A stretch of DNA of 64,000 nt from Euryodendron excelsum. Its lineage: Eukaryota > Streptophyta > Magnoliopsida > Ericales > Pentaphylacaceae. Each line of letters opens with the position of its first letter. The first letter of the stretch is position 1. Below the pieces are notes generated by a model that was not told the DNA's origin, ran no database searches, and worked only from the letters and a program-made list of their open reading frames with translations. This document shows positions 1 to 11,099 of this stretch, piece after piece. Both the position numbers and the translations under genes were made by a program. The stretch lies in contig CM065394.1 in NCBI GenBank assembly GCA_033060915.1, positions 17,332,501-17,396,500 of the forward strand. The letters run 5' to 3'.

Positions 1-517
1 CTTGAGGAATTAAATAAGTCTATTGAATTTAATTATCAATAATTTAATTTAATAGACATGTATCTGTAATCTTAACATAGGAAAATAAATAAGCATTTAA
101 TAATATAGAGCTCGAAATATAATTCCTACTATAACAGGGAGTACAATTATAATAGATACAAAGTGTATCTATCATTCCACATGCCATACACATACACACA
201 TGCTAGCATAAGCACATACCACACACACACACACCTTATGCACACACTTCACTTAAGGTGAAGCACCTCCTTACTTCACCACATTACTAATCCACATGAT
301 TAATATAATTAATCTCACTTATGATAATTAATCAGCATTAACATTAAGCTAAACATGGAGATTAATTAAGCTAATTAATCATGCTCAAAAATAACAAAGT
401 GCCCCCATGGCATACTCTCATTAAAATATTCTAATCAAGCTAATTGATTAAGAAAATTATGTTCAATAACATATGCAATTAACCTAAACATGATGCTAAG
501 CAAGATAGGATTTTACA
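1..517 (-). mobile_element. Inverted Tekay-like LTR, 5' part
   Basis: Read on the minus strand, this begins TGTAAAATCC at 517 and follows the LTR at 3867 on the plus strand through shared blocks: the CTTGCTTAGCATCAT block near the start, the TTAATTAGC-rich centre, and the GTGAAGTAAGGAGGTG block. It runs off the window at base 1. It is inverted relative to the pol remnant that follows, so it is not that element's own 5' LTR. A separate insertion or a rearrangement is inferred. No polypurine tract precedes it at 518-545. Confidence 0.75.
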
Positions 518-599
518 TAAACTCTAAATCTACTCATTTATTCGTATATATTGTATTTAGTGTGCATCTAAACAAGCCACGTACTTTAATGGCACATCA

Positions 600-790
600 T
601 TTACTTGTATTAACACCTATAGGAGATTTATATTGATAGATGTGGTGTACAAGGAAGGTGTACTAAAAATTGGGGAAAAGAAGTTAATGGTGGACTTGAT
701 TCCTTTGGCAATCCATGACTTCGATTTGATATTGGGTATGGTTGGTTATCATCTTATCATGACTCTATAGATTGTTTTAAAAAAGAAGTT
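600..790 (+). pseudogene. Tekay-like retropepsin, C-terminal remnant
   Basis: Translation shows the end of a Ty3/gypsy aspartic protease: a VDLIPL stretch, then DFDLILGM, which corresponds to the conserved 'DVILGMDWL' end of the protease domain. It is followed by KKKLSF, which precedes the protease-RT linker. The catalytic DTG part and all of gag are missing. The coding similarity starts abruptly near 600, about 80 bp after the inverted LTR, so the 5' half of the element is lost. A stop codon interrupts the reading frame. Confidence 0.6.
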
Positions 791-799
791 ATCTTTCGA

Positions 800-1087
800 A
801 TGTCTAATGAATCAGAGTTTCAATTTCAAGGAGAACGAGATGTGGTCCCTACTTATTTGATGTCAGCTTTGAAAGCTAGAAAGCTGTTACAGAAAAGGTG
901 TGAAGGGTATTTAGTTCATGTGATTGATACTATCAAATCAAAATTGAAGTTGTCAGTTATTTTAGTGGTCCAAGACTTTGTGGATGTGTTTCCCGATAAA
1001 CTTCCAGGAATTGTCCCTGACAGGAAAGTGGAGTTCTTTATTAAATTATTGCCAGGAACTACTCCAATTTCCATTGCACCTCACTGA
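800..1087 (+). pseudogene. Tekay-like pol: protease-RT linker and RT N-terminus
   Basis: This is a 95-codon open stretch of gypsy pol. It contains the 'V..F.DVFPD.LPG..P.R.VEF.I.L.PGT.PIS' block that precedes the RT palm in chromoviruses; here DVFPDKLPG is clear near residues 55-63 and LLPGTTPIS near residues 83-91. The frame ends in a stop where the family reads on into RT. It continues directly from the protease remnant and into the RT remnant, so it is one degraded gene rather than a separate ORF. The methionine at 800 is not a real start. Confidence 0.8.
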
Positions 1088-1735
1088 ATGGCTCCAACAA
1101 AATTGAAAAAGATGAAGATTCAGTTGCCAAATTTGCTAGATCAAGAGTTTATACAAGCTAGTGTGTCATCATGGGGAGCTCTAGTTTTATTTGTTAAAAA
1201 GAAGAATGGAATAATGAGACTTTGTATAGATTATCAGTAATTGAATCAAGTTACAGTTAAGAATAAGTATCCTTTATCACGTATTGATGATTTATTTGAT
1301 TAGTTGCAAGAAGCCAAAGTATTGTCAAAGATTGATCTGAGATTAGGCTATCATCAGTTGAAAGTGAAAGATAGTGATATTTTGAAGACTGCCTTTCATA
1401 CTCGATATAGACACTACGAGTTTTTGGTGATGCCTTTTGGAGTAACCAATGCTCCAACTATTTTTATGGACTTGATGAGTCGGGTGTTTCAGCCTTTCTT
1501 CGATTCTTTTGTGACTGTGTTCATAAATGACATATTGAAATATTTACACAATGAGGAGCATGAAAGACATGTGAGGCTTGTGTTGCATACATCGCAAGAT
1601 AGGTAGTTGAACGCCAAATTCAACAAATGTGAGTTTTGGCTTAATAGAGTAGTATTTTTGGGGCATGTAATATCTGATGAAAGGATTTGTGTAGACCCAA
1701 AGAAAATTGAAGCTATAATAAACTAGGAACAACCA
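1088..1735 (+). pseudogene. Tekay-like reverse transcriptase, degraded
   Basis: The RT palm and fingers of a Ty3/gypsy element can be followed in one main frame with several in-frame stops, for example where LNQVTVKNKYPLSRIDDL is interrupted on either side. Family blocks seen are [31 protein letters not shown], and FLGHVIS with the following DPKKIEAI. The catalytic YxDD box reads FINDIL instead of the usual F-I-D-D-I-L, so one catalytic aspartate is replaced by asparagine near 1528-1545. With the stops, this rules out an active enzyme. Confidence 0.88.
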
Positions 1736-2297
1736 AAGAATATGTCAGTTAGAAGTTTCTTAGGATTAGCTAGATATTACATAAGATTTATCCAAGGATT
1801 TTCATCCATTGATGTTCCATTGACTAGACTGACATGGAAAGATGCGAAATTTGAATGGACTAATGACTGTGAACACAATTTTTAGAAATTAAAGGTTAAG
1901 TTGACTATAACTCCAGTGTTGACTATTCCTTCAGGAAATAGAGACTTTTCGATATATAGTGATGCATCATATGAGGGTCTTGGTTGTGTATTGATGCAAA
2001 GGGGCAAAGTTGTTGTTTATGCTTCAAGACAGTTGAAGACTCATGAAATGAATTATCCTATCCATGACTTGAAATTGGCAATAGTAGTGTTCGCTTTGAA
2101 GTTATGGAGCCATTACTTATATGGTAAGCCATGTGAAATATTCACAGATCATCAGAGTTTGAAATACTTGTTTATGCAAAGGGATTTGAATTTGAGGCAA
2201 CGGAGGTGGATGGAATTAATTAGACTATGAACATGTCATCCATTATCATCCAGGGAGAGTCAATGTAGTGGCTAATGCTTTAAGTCAAAAGTCTTAA
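1736..2297 (+). pseudogene. Tekay-like RT connection and RNase H remnant
   Basis: The RT thumb (SFLGLARYYIRFI) leads into the gypsy RNase H domain. A 109-codon open stretch starts at 1901. It contains [13 protein letters not shown], where the first catalytic aspartate is kept, then [14 protein letters not shown] and [12 protein letters not shown] with the acidic helix altered, then [11 protein letters not shown] and [12 protein letters not shown] frameshift near 2228 separates this from the YHPGRVNVVANAL block, the usual end of the domain. The order is that of chromovirus pol. Confidence 0.87.
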
Positions 2298-3440
2298 GGT
2301 AGACTAGCATGTATGAAGTGTTTCAAGCAGAATTGTTTGCAGAGTTAACATCCGTGGGAGTAGAGCTTGTAATGATGGGAGTTAATACTTTGTTAGCACA
2401 GCTCCGGATTAGACCGTTATTACTTGAACGAATGCAGGAGTTACAATGTCAAAATCCATAATTAGAAAAAGTTAGAAAGCACGTGAAAAAAAGAGTGAGA
2501 CCTGATTTTTCTACATATAAAGATGAAACTTTAATGTTTGGCATTTTTTTTGTGTACCACATAATCAAGATTTGAAGAAAGAGATTGTAGAAGAAGCGCA
2601 TCAATCTCCATATGCTATGCACCCAGGAAGTACTAAAATATATCGAGATCTTCGAAAAGTTATTGGTGGCCTATTATGAAGAAAGAAATTATTTAATTTG
2701 TCAACAGGTACAAGCAAAGCATCAGAAACTGGCAGGTTTCTTGCAACCTCTTCCTATTCCACAATATAAGTGGGATCACATCACAATAGATTTTGTGATG
2801 GGACTACCAAAAACTCGAAGTGAATTTGATTCTATATGGGTGATTGTGGATCAATTAACTAAGTTAACACATTTTCTACCTCTTAAGACTATTTATTATA
2901 TTGATAGGTATGCTAAACTATATGTTTGTGAGATTATTCGTTTAAATGGGACTCCATTATTAATAGTTGTAGATACAGATCTAAGATTTACTTTAGATTA
3001 TGGATGAGTTTACAACAAGTTATGGGGACTACTTTAAAGTTCAATACAACATTTCATCCTCAAACTGATGGACAGTCGGAGAGGACTATTTAGATTTTGG
3101 AGGATTTGTTGAGAGTTTATACGCTTGATTTCAAAAGGAGTTAGGATGAACATTTAGCTTTAATGGAGTTTGTATACAATAACAGTTATCAATCCAGCAT
3201 TGGGATGGTTCCATTTGAAGCTTTATATGGTCAACGGTGTAGAACTCCAGTGTTTTGGAGTGATGTGGGAGAAAGACAATTATTAGGTCTTGAAATAATT
3301 CAAGATACAACTGAGAAAGAGAAAGTTATTCAAGAACATCTAAAGGTGGCACAGAGTAAACAGAAAAGTTATGCAGATAATAGAAGAAAAGAGTTAGAAT
3401 TTAATATTGGTGACCAAGTGCTCTTGAAAATCTCTCCATG
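2298..3440 (+). pseudogene. Tekay-like integrase remnant
   Basis: Zinc-binding and catalytic core blocks of a gypsy integrase survive in two open stretches, 2612-3007 and 3163-3441, separated by frameshifts and stops. Visible blocks are the 'E.H.S..A.HPG' part of the HHCC finger near 2595-2630, then WDHITIDFVMGLPKT with the first core aspartate, VIVDQLTKLTHFLP, and a degraded second-aspartate block. The region FHPQTDGQSERTI near 3053-3090 holds the catalytic glutamate. Next come MEFVYNNSYQSSIGM and PFEALYGQRCRTP. The second CxxC of the finger is poorly preserved. Confidence 0.87.
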
Positions 3441-3832
3441 AAAAGGTATATTGAGATTTGGGAAAAAGGTAAATTAAGTCCAAGGTATACTAGACCATAT
3501 TCTATTATTGAGAGAATTGGTGCTATAGCGTATCGGTTGGATTACCATCAGAAATGTCAAAGTTACATAATGTTTTTCATGTCTCTATGTTAAGAAAATA
3601 TGTCCCAGATCCATCACATGTATTATTCACCGAACTAATTGAATTGGAGAATGACTTGACTTATGTAAATGAATCAGTTCAGATTCTAAATTGAAGGGAG
3701 CAAATCTTACGTACTAAGGTGATTTCAATAGTAAAAGTATTGTGGAGAAGTCATTCAATTGAGGCGGCCACATGGGAAAATAAGGAATCCATGAGAAATC
3801 AGTATTCATATTTATTTCAGCCAAGTAAGTGA
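3436..3832 (+). pseudogene. Integrase C-terminus and degenerate chromodomain, Tekay-like
   Basis: After the VLLKISP block a frameshift is needed to continue into GKLSPRYTRPYSIIERIG and LHNVFHVSMLRKYVPD, the GPY/F module and tail typical of chromovirus integrase. It then reads into a degraded chromodomain (VKVLWRSHSIEAATWENKE), in which the aromatic cage is poor. Chromodomains of this family are thought to steer insertion toward heterochromatin. The reading ends about 20 bp before the polypurine tract, as expected for the 3' end of pol. Confidence 0.8.
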
Positions 3833-3848
3833 ACTTCGAGATGAAATT

Positions 3849-3866
3849 TTTTAAAAAGGGAAGACT
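3849..3866 (+). other. Polypurine tract of the Tekay-like element
   Basis: The purine run AAAAAGGGAAGA sits just before the LTR start TGTGAGACC. This is the expected plus-strand primer site and supports plus orientation of the pol remnant. Confidence 0.65.
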
Positions 3867-4590
3867 TGTGAGACCCTCTCTTGCTTAGCATCATATTTAG
3901 CTTAAATGTATATGTTACAATGCTTGATTAGCATGTTTTAATAAGAGCATGTCATATAAGAATTGATTTATTTTAAGCATGATTAATTAACGTAATTTAT
4001 GATTAATTAGTTTAATTAATCTTTATGCTTAACTTAATGTTAATGATGATCAATTATCATAAGCATGCTCAATTATGCTAATGATGTAGATTAGTGTTAT
4101 ATGGTGAAGTAAGGAGGTGTTAGGTGTGCTTGTGTGTGGAAGCCACCTAAGGTGTATGTTTCACCTTAATTAAGGTTTGTACTAGGCATTGCATTACATG
4201 AGACATTTCTTATAGAGGATGGTGGATTATCTATTAATGATTGATTCAATATTTATCTTATATTCTTTTTTTACAAGTTTGATTATCTTATTGAGCACGT
4301 TGACTATTAGCTCACACCAACACAAGTTGTTTTACAGGAATAGGAGTTGATGTCCACACACCTTAGGTGGCTTCCACACACCAGTCCACTGCTATTAGTG
4401 TCGAGTTGATGAGCTGTGGAAAGCTTTTCTAATTTGAGTTTTGGCTTTTGTCTATGTTGTACACTTAAGTGAGGATATTTTGGAGTTCATTTAAATTTTC
4501 ACCTTGTAATGATTTGAGAGTTTGTTTTGATAACTCTCTTACGTATGTCTGGTGATTATGGATGGTTTTATATATAATGATGTTATTTAT
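3867..4590 (+). mobile_element. 3' LTR of the Tekay-like element
   Basis: The LTR starts TGTGAGACC directly after the polypurine tract, and its first 300 bp match the inverted LTR at 517-1 in diverged form. The 3' boundary is not clear. I place it near 4590, where the AT-rich LTR text gives way to the minus-strand coding remnants, but it could end earlier. No matching 5' LTR in the same orientation is in the window. Confidence 0.6.
4130..4382. repeat. Inverted repeat, about 25-bp arms, inside the Tekay-like LTR
   Basis: The arm around GGAAGCCACCTAAGGTGT (4130-4155) is repeated in reverse complement at 4356-4382 (ACACCTTAGGTGGCTTCC), with about 200 bp between. Each arm itself contains the small palindrome CACCTWAGGTG. 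Confidence 0.8.
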
Positions 4591-4599
4591 CCCTTACAT

Positions 4600-5185
4600 G
4601 ATTCTTATCTTTGGGACAAACCCTAAACTCATCACCTTTGCAACGTCATGGGCAAGGTCCCGAGTGAGCACAATTGGGGAATCCCCTTTCAGAGACTCCA
4701 GGTCAGAAAGGGTGGTAACTTCATCCGCCCCATGGCCAAATTCTAGTCGTTAAAAATCATCTTTATTGAAAAAGCAACTAAGAATAACTCTCGCATGGGG
4801 GGTGTAACGATTGACATCTATCCACCAGATAGGCCAGGACCGATAATAGGTGGAAGGGGCAGAATCAGTGGAGGGGGACGCATCAATCCCCTCCCAATGG
4901 TAGCTAACCCAGCACCACTCGGGGACAGGGAGACAGACTTGGGAGAGCCATGAACAAAAGTGCTAACATCCTTCCCTTTGCCTACATTAATGGCGGCCAG
5001 CTTGGCATTCTTGGAGACTGGGTTAGGAGCCTGCCCAGATTGGAGCGCCATTCATTTGTATCAAGACTTGTTGCTTAAAGACTTGCCAGTCTGGCTGACC
5101 AGTTGCTCGACTTTTGGCTTGTTAAGAATCCTCTCAGCCATGGCCGGCTCTTCTGAAATCAATACTGCATAGTAACTAAGGTTAT
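4600..5185 (-). pseudogene. Transposase_28-like gag, C-terminal part
   Basis: Read on the minus strand, a probable splice acceptor (TATGCAG) near 5170 is followed by EEPAMAERILNKPKVEQL. A 77-codon open stretch (5051-4818) rich in G, P and S comes next, then text around LTRDLAHDVAKVMSLG. This layout, a conserved N-terminal domain followed by a variable low-complexity tail, fits the gag-like proteins of plant gypsy-type elements. I see no zinc knuckle or pol here. Stops near 5055 and 4815 break the frame. Confidence 0.45.
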
Positions 5186-5299
5186 AAGTTGTCAGTTACA
5201 GGAAAAACATAAAAACAGACCCGAGAAAAATGACAATGTGCACTCTCTAATGGCTCCTCGGTGATCGCCTCAGGGCTGAGAATCAAACTACAGGCAGAT

Positions 5300-5520
5300 A
5301 TAATCAAGCCTTGGTCAGATCAGCCTCGAGAACAGCCTAGGTTTAGAACACTTACTTATCAAGTGCTCAGCCCTCAAGGAAGGAATGGTAGGCCATAGGC
5401 TGAATAGGTATGTACTTAGTGACTCAGCATTCACCAGAAAGCCAAAATCTTTCATAAGAGGAGCCTTCGCTTTTTGAATGTTCTCCCTTTGCTGGGCCGA
5501 CAAGTCTCTAGCTCTTTGAG
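5300..5520 (-). pseudogene. Transposase_28-like gag, middle exon remnant
   Basis: Minus-strand text starts at a good acceptor (TTCTTCTACAG ends at 5521) and reads AQRARDLSAQQRENIQ, then APLMKDFGFLVNAESL and a stretch ending near PSLRAEHLI. The helix-rich, charged start resembles the region just after the conserved domain in this gag family. The open reading runs to about 5315 and then meets stops. The link to the upstream exon is the inferred intron at 5521-5607. Confidence 0.45.
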
Positions 5521-5607
5521 CTGTAGAAGAAAAGGAAAATGAAAAGCGAGGTTAAGTCATAGTTAGGCATGAATTCCCCCAAGATAACAAAGAACCCTAA
5601 GCCGTAC
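5521..5607 (-). other. Probable intron in the Transposase_28-like gag
   Basis: On the minus strand the 87-bp stretch begins GTACGG and ends TTCTACAG after a pyrimidine-rich tract, a standard plant GT-AG intron of near-minimum length. Coding-like text flanks it on both sides. Confidence 0.5.
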
Positions 5608-6075
5608 CTTCAGTACTTGGCTAGCCTCACTCATTGTGAACTCGAACAAGGTTAGGCACCGGGTCCTAGTTGAGGATCTCCCGCCCCTCTCCGTAGACAA
5701 AGAAAAACCTTTTTTGCCAGCCTTTGACTGAGCTAGGGATCTTATCGAGTTTAATCACGTTCGGCTTCACCGAAAAGTGCTAAGAAACCATACCAAACTC
5801 TATAATTCTATGATAGTCCATAAGTTCGTTGACGGTTAAGAGCTCTTGGCCCTGTTGAACACCTCCCATAACACCATGCAGCCAATTAGAAAGAGCCAGG
5901 AGTTGGGGGTCAACTAGGATAGGGCCAATTTAAGCCTGTTTAAAAGCCCCCTAGCCAATGGGAGAAAGGGGAGCCTCATTCCAGCCAAGAAGGCCTCTTT
6001 ATACACGGCAATCTCACTAGCCTTGGTCTGGTTAGCCTGATCTCCCTTGTCAGGTATCTTGAATAGACAGTCTTA
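5608..6075 (-). pseudogene. Transposase_28-like (gypsy-type) domain, frameshifted
   Basis: On the minus strand, pieces of the plant 'putative gypsy-type transposon' domain (Transposase_28-like, PF04195 by recall) can be read in order: IAVYKEAFLAGMRLPFLP, RGLLNRL, LTPNSWLFLIGCMVLWEVF, TVNELMDYHRIIEF, then SSVKGWQKRFFFVYGE. Keeping the similarity requires one frame change near 5880 and passing stops near 5905 and 5785. The trailing KGWQKRFFFV block is the most telling. This is a broken gag-like gene of an LTR element rather than a host gene. Confidence 0.6.
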
Positions 6076-6137
6076 GGGATTTGGCACGTCTACTATACCC
6101 ATGCCATCTGGTATGTGGTTATGCTAGGGGGCACATG

Positions 6138-6395
6138 TTAGGCAACGCACTCCATACCTCCCCTAGTGGCAGCATCGACCCCCTTTAGGTTAGCCTCCAG
6201 CTCTATAACACCCTCGTCAGGAGGCTCAGCCACCACCCTCACCGAGTTACTGGGTGAAGAAACCTCTACCACCTCAGTAGGAGGACCATCTACTTCCTCT
6301 AAAGCACTAGGACTAGGCTGGGGGGCAGAGAATACCCTAAAGGCATCATCACTGCATGTGGAAGATGAGGAATCCAGATTCTTAGGTTTCACCAT
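6138..6395 (-). pseudogene. Transposase_28-like gag, N-terminal exon
   Basis: This is an 85-codon minus-strand stretch starting MVKPKNLDSSSSTCSDD, a serine-rich acidic leader followed by a proline- and serine-rich linker. It ends in a stop 60 bp before the conserved domain text begins. The start is chosen because it is the first methionine after a non-coding leader and directly precedes the domain. Function follows only from its position upstream of the gypsy-type domain; the leader itself has no recognisable motif. Confidence 0.4.
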
Positions 6396-6429
6396 GATTC
6401 CTAAGGGTCCTAGTATATTAGAGGCTTAA

Positions 6430-7402
6430 AAGGCACTTTGAACAGGATCAATCAAATCAGCAAATACCTGGTTTACAAAGCTAGGGTTATGTGTGAACCT
6501 AGCAAGATTGGAGGCAATGCTATGGGCTGTCAAAAAACAAACACAACGAAGAGAATACCCCCTCCAGAACGAGTATGACATGCAATAAAGTGAAGCAATA
6601 ATGCAAGAGCAAGAAAGGAAAAACAAATTACCCAATTTTCCTAGCCAAATAACTTCTGAAGAGGCAAATAGAATCGGAGGAGTCGCCAAATGCTTGCATA
6701 GGAATTCGAAGTGTCCAAAAGGAAGAAAACTGCCAAAATGCACTTTAGCAAAACTAAGGGCGACAATAAGCCCACGTGGCCACTGCCAAGGTGCGCAACT
6801 GCAGTAAGTGCACACAAAGCGAGACGTGGGAGCAATAGCCTCTCAAAGACTTCCACCTAATCATACCACTGCACGTCACCATAGATAAAGGGACATTTCA
6901 CCATAATGGCAGTCAGGTAGCGCAAGTTCAACAAACGACACCATCACAAAGCAAATGCTTATCACAACTAGTTAAGTATGTCATTCAGACACAATACTTA
7001 TGACCTCTGCAATAGGGGCAACTAAGGAATACAGATTTGATCACATCAACTGGGACGACTAGCTGACCGGGAGGACCAAGCTGGCTTGGAGACCTTCCCC
7101 TCCTAACAAACGTACTCTGTAGAGAAATCGTCGACAGCTGAGGATCTGAGATTCCATCGGCGATCCTCTCAGTGTATCTTTGTCCATAAACGGTCAACAA
7201 GATTCAAGGAGTCAAATTCAATTCAAATCATTCCCCCGAGATTAGAGGCAATCAATCATACTGAAATCACCGAGCCAACTTACTATATATATACAGGATC
7301 CAGCTCCACGAAAGTTACACTACTTTTGATTCACCATTCTAGTTATCATTCCAAACCTTTCCCATATGCTAACTTAAGTATCGGAGAGTGTTGGGTTGGC
7401 AC
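6430..7402 (-). mobile_element. 5' leader and LTR-like region of the Transposase_28-type element
   Basis: Non-coding minus-strand sequence upstream of the gag-like gene. A TATATATATA box lies at 7284-7293. The text further upstream (CCAACCCAACACTCTCC at 7380-7400) looks like LTR sequence. It is interrupted at 7403 by the Ogre/Tat-like insertion, and its continuation is the sequence at 27815. I could not fix the LTR ends. Confidence 0.4.
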
Positions 7403-7407
7403 CTTAC
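7403..7407. repeat. Target-site duplication CTTAC, left copy
   Basis: CTTAC immediately precedes LTR A (TGTCGCGCCCC at 7408). The same five bases follow LTR D at 27810-27814. This pair defines A to D as one element despite the two later insertions inside it. Confidence 0.85.
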
Positions 7408-9029
7408 TGTCGCGCCCCAGTTTTTAACTAAGTCCTTTCGGCTTGGGAAAAAACACGATGCTCTCATGTTAGAACTCATCCTCCTAGAAGGACAAGTGCG
7501 ATTAGGTTTGAACTTAAAAAATTAATTTGATTAAGGACTTTTTTAGAAAAAGTTTGAAGTCGCCATCTAACTTGATTAAGATGAATTAGGTCACCTAAAA
7601 CTAAGTATAATCCAAATATTAAACTTAGCGTTTTAAAAAAAAGGTTTTGGAAAACTTCCTCGAAATAGGGTTTTTAAGAAAATAGGTTGATTGGCAACCT
7701 TCAGAAAATTTTAAGCCCTTTTAGAAAATAACTTCATTTTGGTCTTTTGAAAATAGAAATCTATGGTCCAGGGATTGGTTACGTGTAGTGAAGATATCCT
7801 AAGATCATCACCCTACCCTGCCCTTTTGGTACCTATATGTCTAATCATACTTTATTTGCTCACTAGAATAACCGGTTACTATCATCCACTTAATGTCCAC
7901 TATAGAGTTTTGAAAATGGGGTTTGAACATCACTTTTTGGATGAATGATGCATGATGCAAGTTTTGAGAAAAATGTTTGAAAACATAAAAGTTTTGAAGG
8001 AATTTGAAGTAGGAATCTTGAATTGATAGAGAGTTTTGAAAAGATAACTTGAGTTGAAATAAAAGTTATGACTGCACTGTTTTAGGTTGCCTACATATCT
8101 TGTTTGGCAAGAATCAGGTCATTCATAGTTCGGGTAAGGACCCGATAAAAAAGAGGCACATTTGGGGCCTTTGAAATGTTTTGAAAACACATCGAGGTCT
8201 TTGGAAAGGTTTGAAGACACATTGCGCTCTTTGGAAAAAGAAAACTTGAGAGTTTAGAAAAACATCTTTGAAATAAGACTTGGGATGTTTGAGGTGTTTT
8301 GAAATGTTTTTGAACGTAACTTAAGAGGGTTTTGAGAGTTTCGAGACTTGAAAATTAGATTTGGACAGACACGAGCTTTTATGGACTTGTCTTAAAATAA
8401 TTTTTTAAAATAGTTTTCATGTACTTTATGAAAGGCATGTTGAATATTTTATCACCTTTGAGAGGTTAGTTAACAAATAGCTAAACTCCTTTAAGGCTAT
8501 GACTTTTGAAAACATTTTTGAAAAAGGGACTAGAGATTTCCCTTAGATTTTTATAGTTTTAGGGTTATAGAAACCTACTTGATATATCACGTCCCTTGAA
8601 CAACCTCACCCATATAAGGCATAAGGTTACTTCAAGGATGTGACTTTTGAAAAACCATTTTTGAAAGTAGTTTTTGAAAACACTTAGGGTTTTGGAACCC
8701 TAATATGGACAACCTTGAAAGTTGTATTTAGTGTATCACCTTCCCTTAGCATCCCTAACCATAAAAGGGGTAGGGACACTTTAAGATTGTGAGTTTTTGA
8801 AAACATTTATGAAAATAGTCTTTGGAAAATGTTAAGTGTCTAGCCATTTCAGTTGAGATATTTTTGAAGATAGAGTGAGGGAATGTTTGAAAAGGTTTTG
8901 GAGTTGATTTTTAAAATCTTAAGAGAGTTGGAAGTTTTCGAAAATATGTTATGAAAATGGTTTTTGAGTTGATAGATTATTTGAAGAGAGGTCTTTGAAT
9001 TGGAACCTTGAAACTTACTAATCTAAGTC

Positions 9030-9350
9030 GGATTGACCTAGGGTTAACTAACTTGGGTTAGGTTAACCTAGAGTTGGCTAACTAGGGTTAGGCTAGCTTA
9101 TGGGTTAAGGTAACCTAAGGTTAACTAACTAAGGTTAGGTTAACTTAGGGGTTAAGGTGACCTAGGATTAACTAACTAAGGTTAGGTTAACCTAGGGTTA
9201 AGGTGTCCTAGGGTTAACAAACTAAGGTTAGGTTAATCTAAGGTTAAGGTGTCCTAGGGTTGACAAACTAGGGTTAGGTTAACTTATGGTTAAGGTGTCT
9301 GAGGGTTAAGTTAACCTAGAGTTTGGTTGAACTAAGGTTAGACTACTAGG
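9030..9350. repeat. Telomere-like minisatellite in LTR A
   Basis: Degenerate units built on TTAACCTAGGGTTA and AACTAGGGTTAGG are repeated roughly every 30 bp. They resemble the plant telomere repeat but are not in TTTAGGG register. Confidence 0.85.
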
Positions 9351-11099
9351 GTCAAGTTCACTTAGAGTTAGAAGGTGGTTTTGAACTAGGGTTTTGGAAA
9401 GATGGTTCTATGCATGAAATTTGAAAGTATGTTTTGGAAATCCTTTTATGAAAGCCACTCAAGTGAGTATTGGGGTCTTATGGTTGATATTTGGAAACCA
9501 CTCAAAAGAGGGTTGCTTTGGAACTATTTCACCCATAAACTCAAGAGAGCAAAACTTGGGAAAATCAACATTGGATAGATGGTTTTGAAGACCTGAAAAT
9601 TAAAGAGAATGATCTTTTGAAAATTGACTTTCAAAAGCACGTTTTGGAAAATCACTTTTAACAAGTTGAAGACCACTCTAAAAAATAATGGTTCATATGG
9701 TTGATTTGAAAGGAATCACTCCAAAGAGGACTCTATGGGACCATTCCAACCACAATAATCAAGAGAGCAAAACTTATAAAAATCAAGGTAAAAATGATAG
9801 TTTAGGAAAATGATTTTATGCAAGTTGAAGTGAGTGTAATTTTGAAAACCCTTTTTGAAAGGAATTGTTTTAAAAACGATTATAAAGAGAATAGAGCCAA
9901 CTCTAGTGAACTAGGGTTTATATGGTCAAGATAATGGGGAGACCACTCAAGAGAGGGTTTCAAGGGACCATTTCAGTCATAAAATTCAAGAGAGTAAAGC
10001 TCTTGAAAATCAACATAAAAGAAGAGGGTTTGAAAGCCATTTTAATACAATTTTAAAAAACAATAACATGTAGGGTTGCAAAATAAAGTCAAGGGACTTA
10101 AAGAGGGTCTTCTAAGGTGTAGAAATTGAGGGTTGTCACGCCCAGATTTTTCGCACTCGAGGAATACTCACCCAAGCGGGAAAAATGCTGTACTCTCTCG
10201 TTAGAACTCACCCTCCTAGAAGAATGAGTGCGACTAGGTTTGAATTAAAAATTGATTTGAATAAAGGGCTTTTGAAAAAGATTCGGAGTCGCCACCTAAC
10301 TTGATTAAGGTGAGTTAGGTCACCTAAAAACTAAGAGTAATCCGAAGACTACACTTAGGGTTTTGAAAACGTTTTTTTGAAATATCTCCTCAAGAGAGGG
10401 TTTTTAAGGAAAACAGGTTGTTTGGCAACCTTTGGAAAACATTTAGCCCTTTTTAGAAAAATAACTCCTTTTTGGTCTTTGAAAACAGTGATCCTAGGTT
10501 CGAAGGTTGGTTACGTGTAGGGAAGACGCACTAAGCTATCACCCTACCCCGCCCTTTCGGTACCTACATGTCAATCTACCCTAGATTCACCTATGTGAGT
10601 CTTGAATTAACAAATGGTCGATCCTATTCACTTTAGAAAAACAATGTTTGAAAAATATGATGCATGATATGCAAGTGCAAGATGAGAGAATTGGAAAATA
10701 GAAATTGATTCGAAAAGAAATTGATTTGATTTGAAAATAGATTTGAAGAAATAGAATTGAAATTGAAAAGTTTGAAAATTGAAAGTAGAAGTTTGAAAAT
10801 AGAAATTTTGGAATTTTGAAAATAGATTGGAATTTGAGATTTGAAAAGATTTTGGAAACCGCACCCATGAGGGTGGAATTGAAAGTTTGAAAAGTATTGT
10901 GACCGCACCTATGGAGGTTGCCTACGTATTCCTTTGGGGGAATCAGGTCAGTCGTAGTTCGGACCGGAGTCCAATTGAAAAGAGATTGACTTGAAGAGAG
11001 AGGTTGGATTGCAAGAAAGAGGTTGAATTGAAAACTGGATTTGATTTGGGATTAGAAGAGGAGATTGAATTTGAGAAGATTGGACTTGCTTTGGAAAGA

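Noticed and set aside
600..3832. Endogenous pararetrovirus
   Set aside because: The order protease, RT, RNase H, integrase, chromodomain with flanking LTR is that of a Ty3/gypsy chromovirus. No movement protein or viral coat text is seen.
9030..9350. Interstitial telomere or chromosome-fusion site
   Set aside because: The units are not TTTAGGG in register and occur at the same place in three LTRs, so they belong to the LTR.
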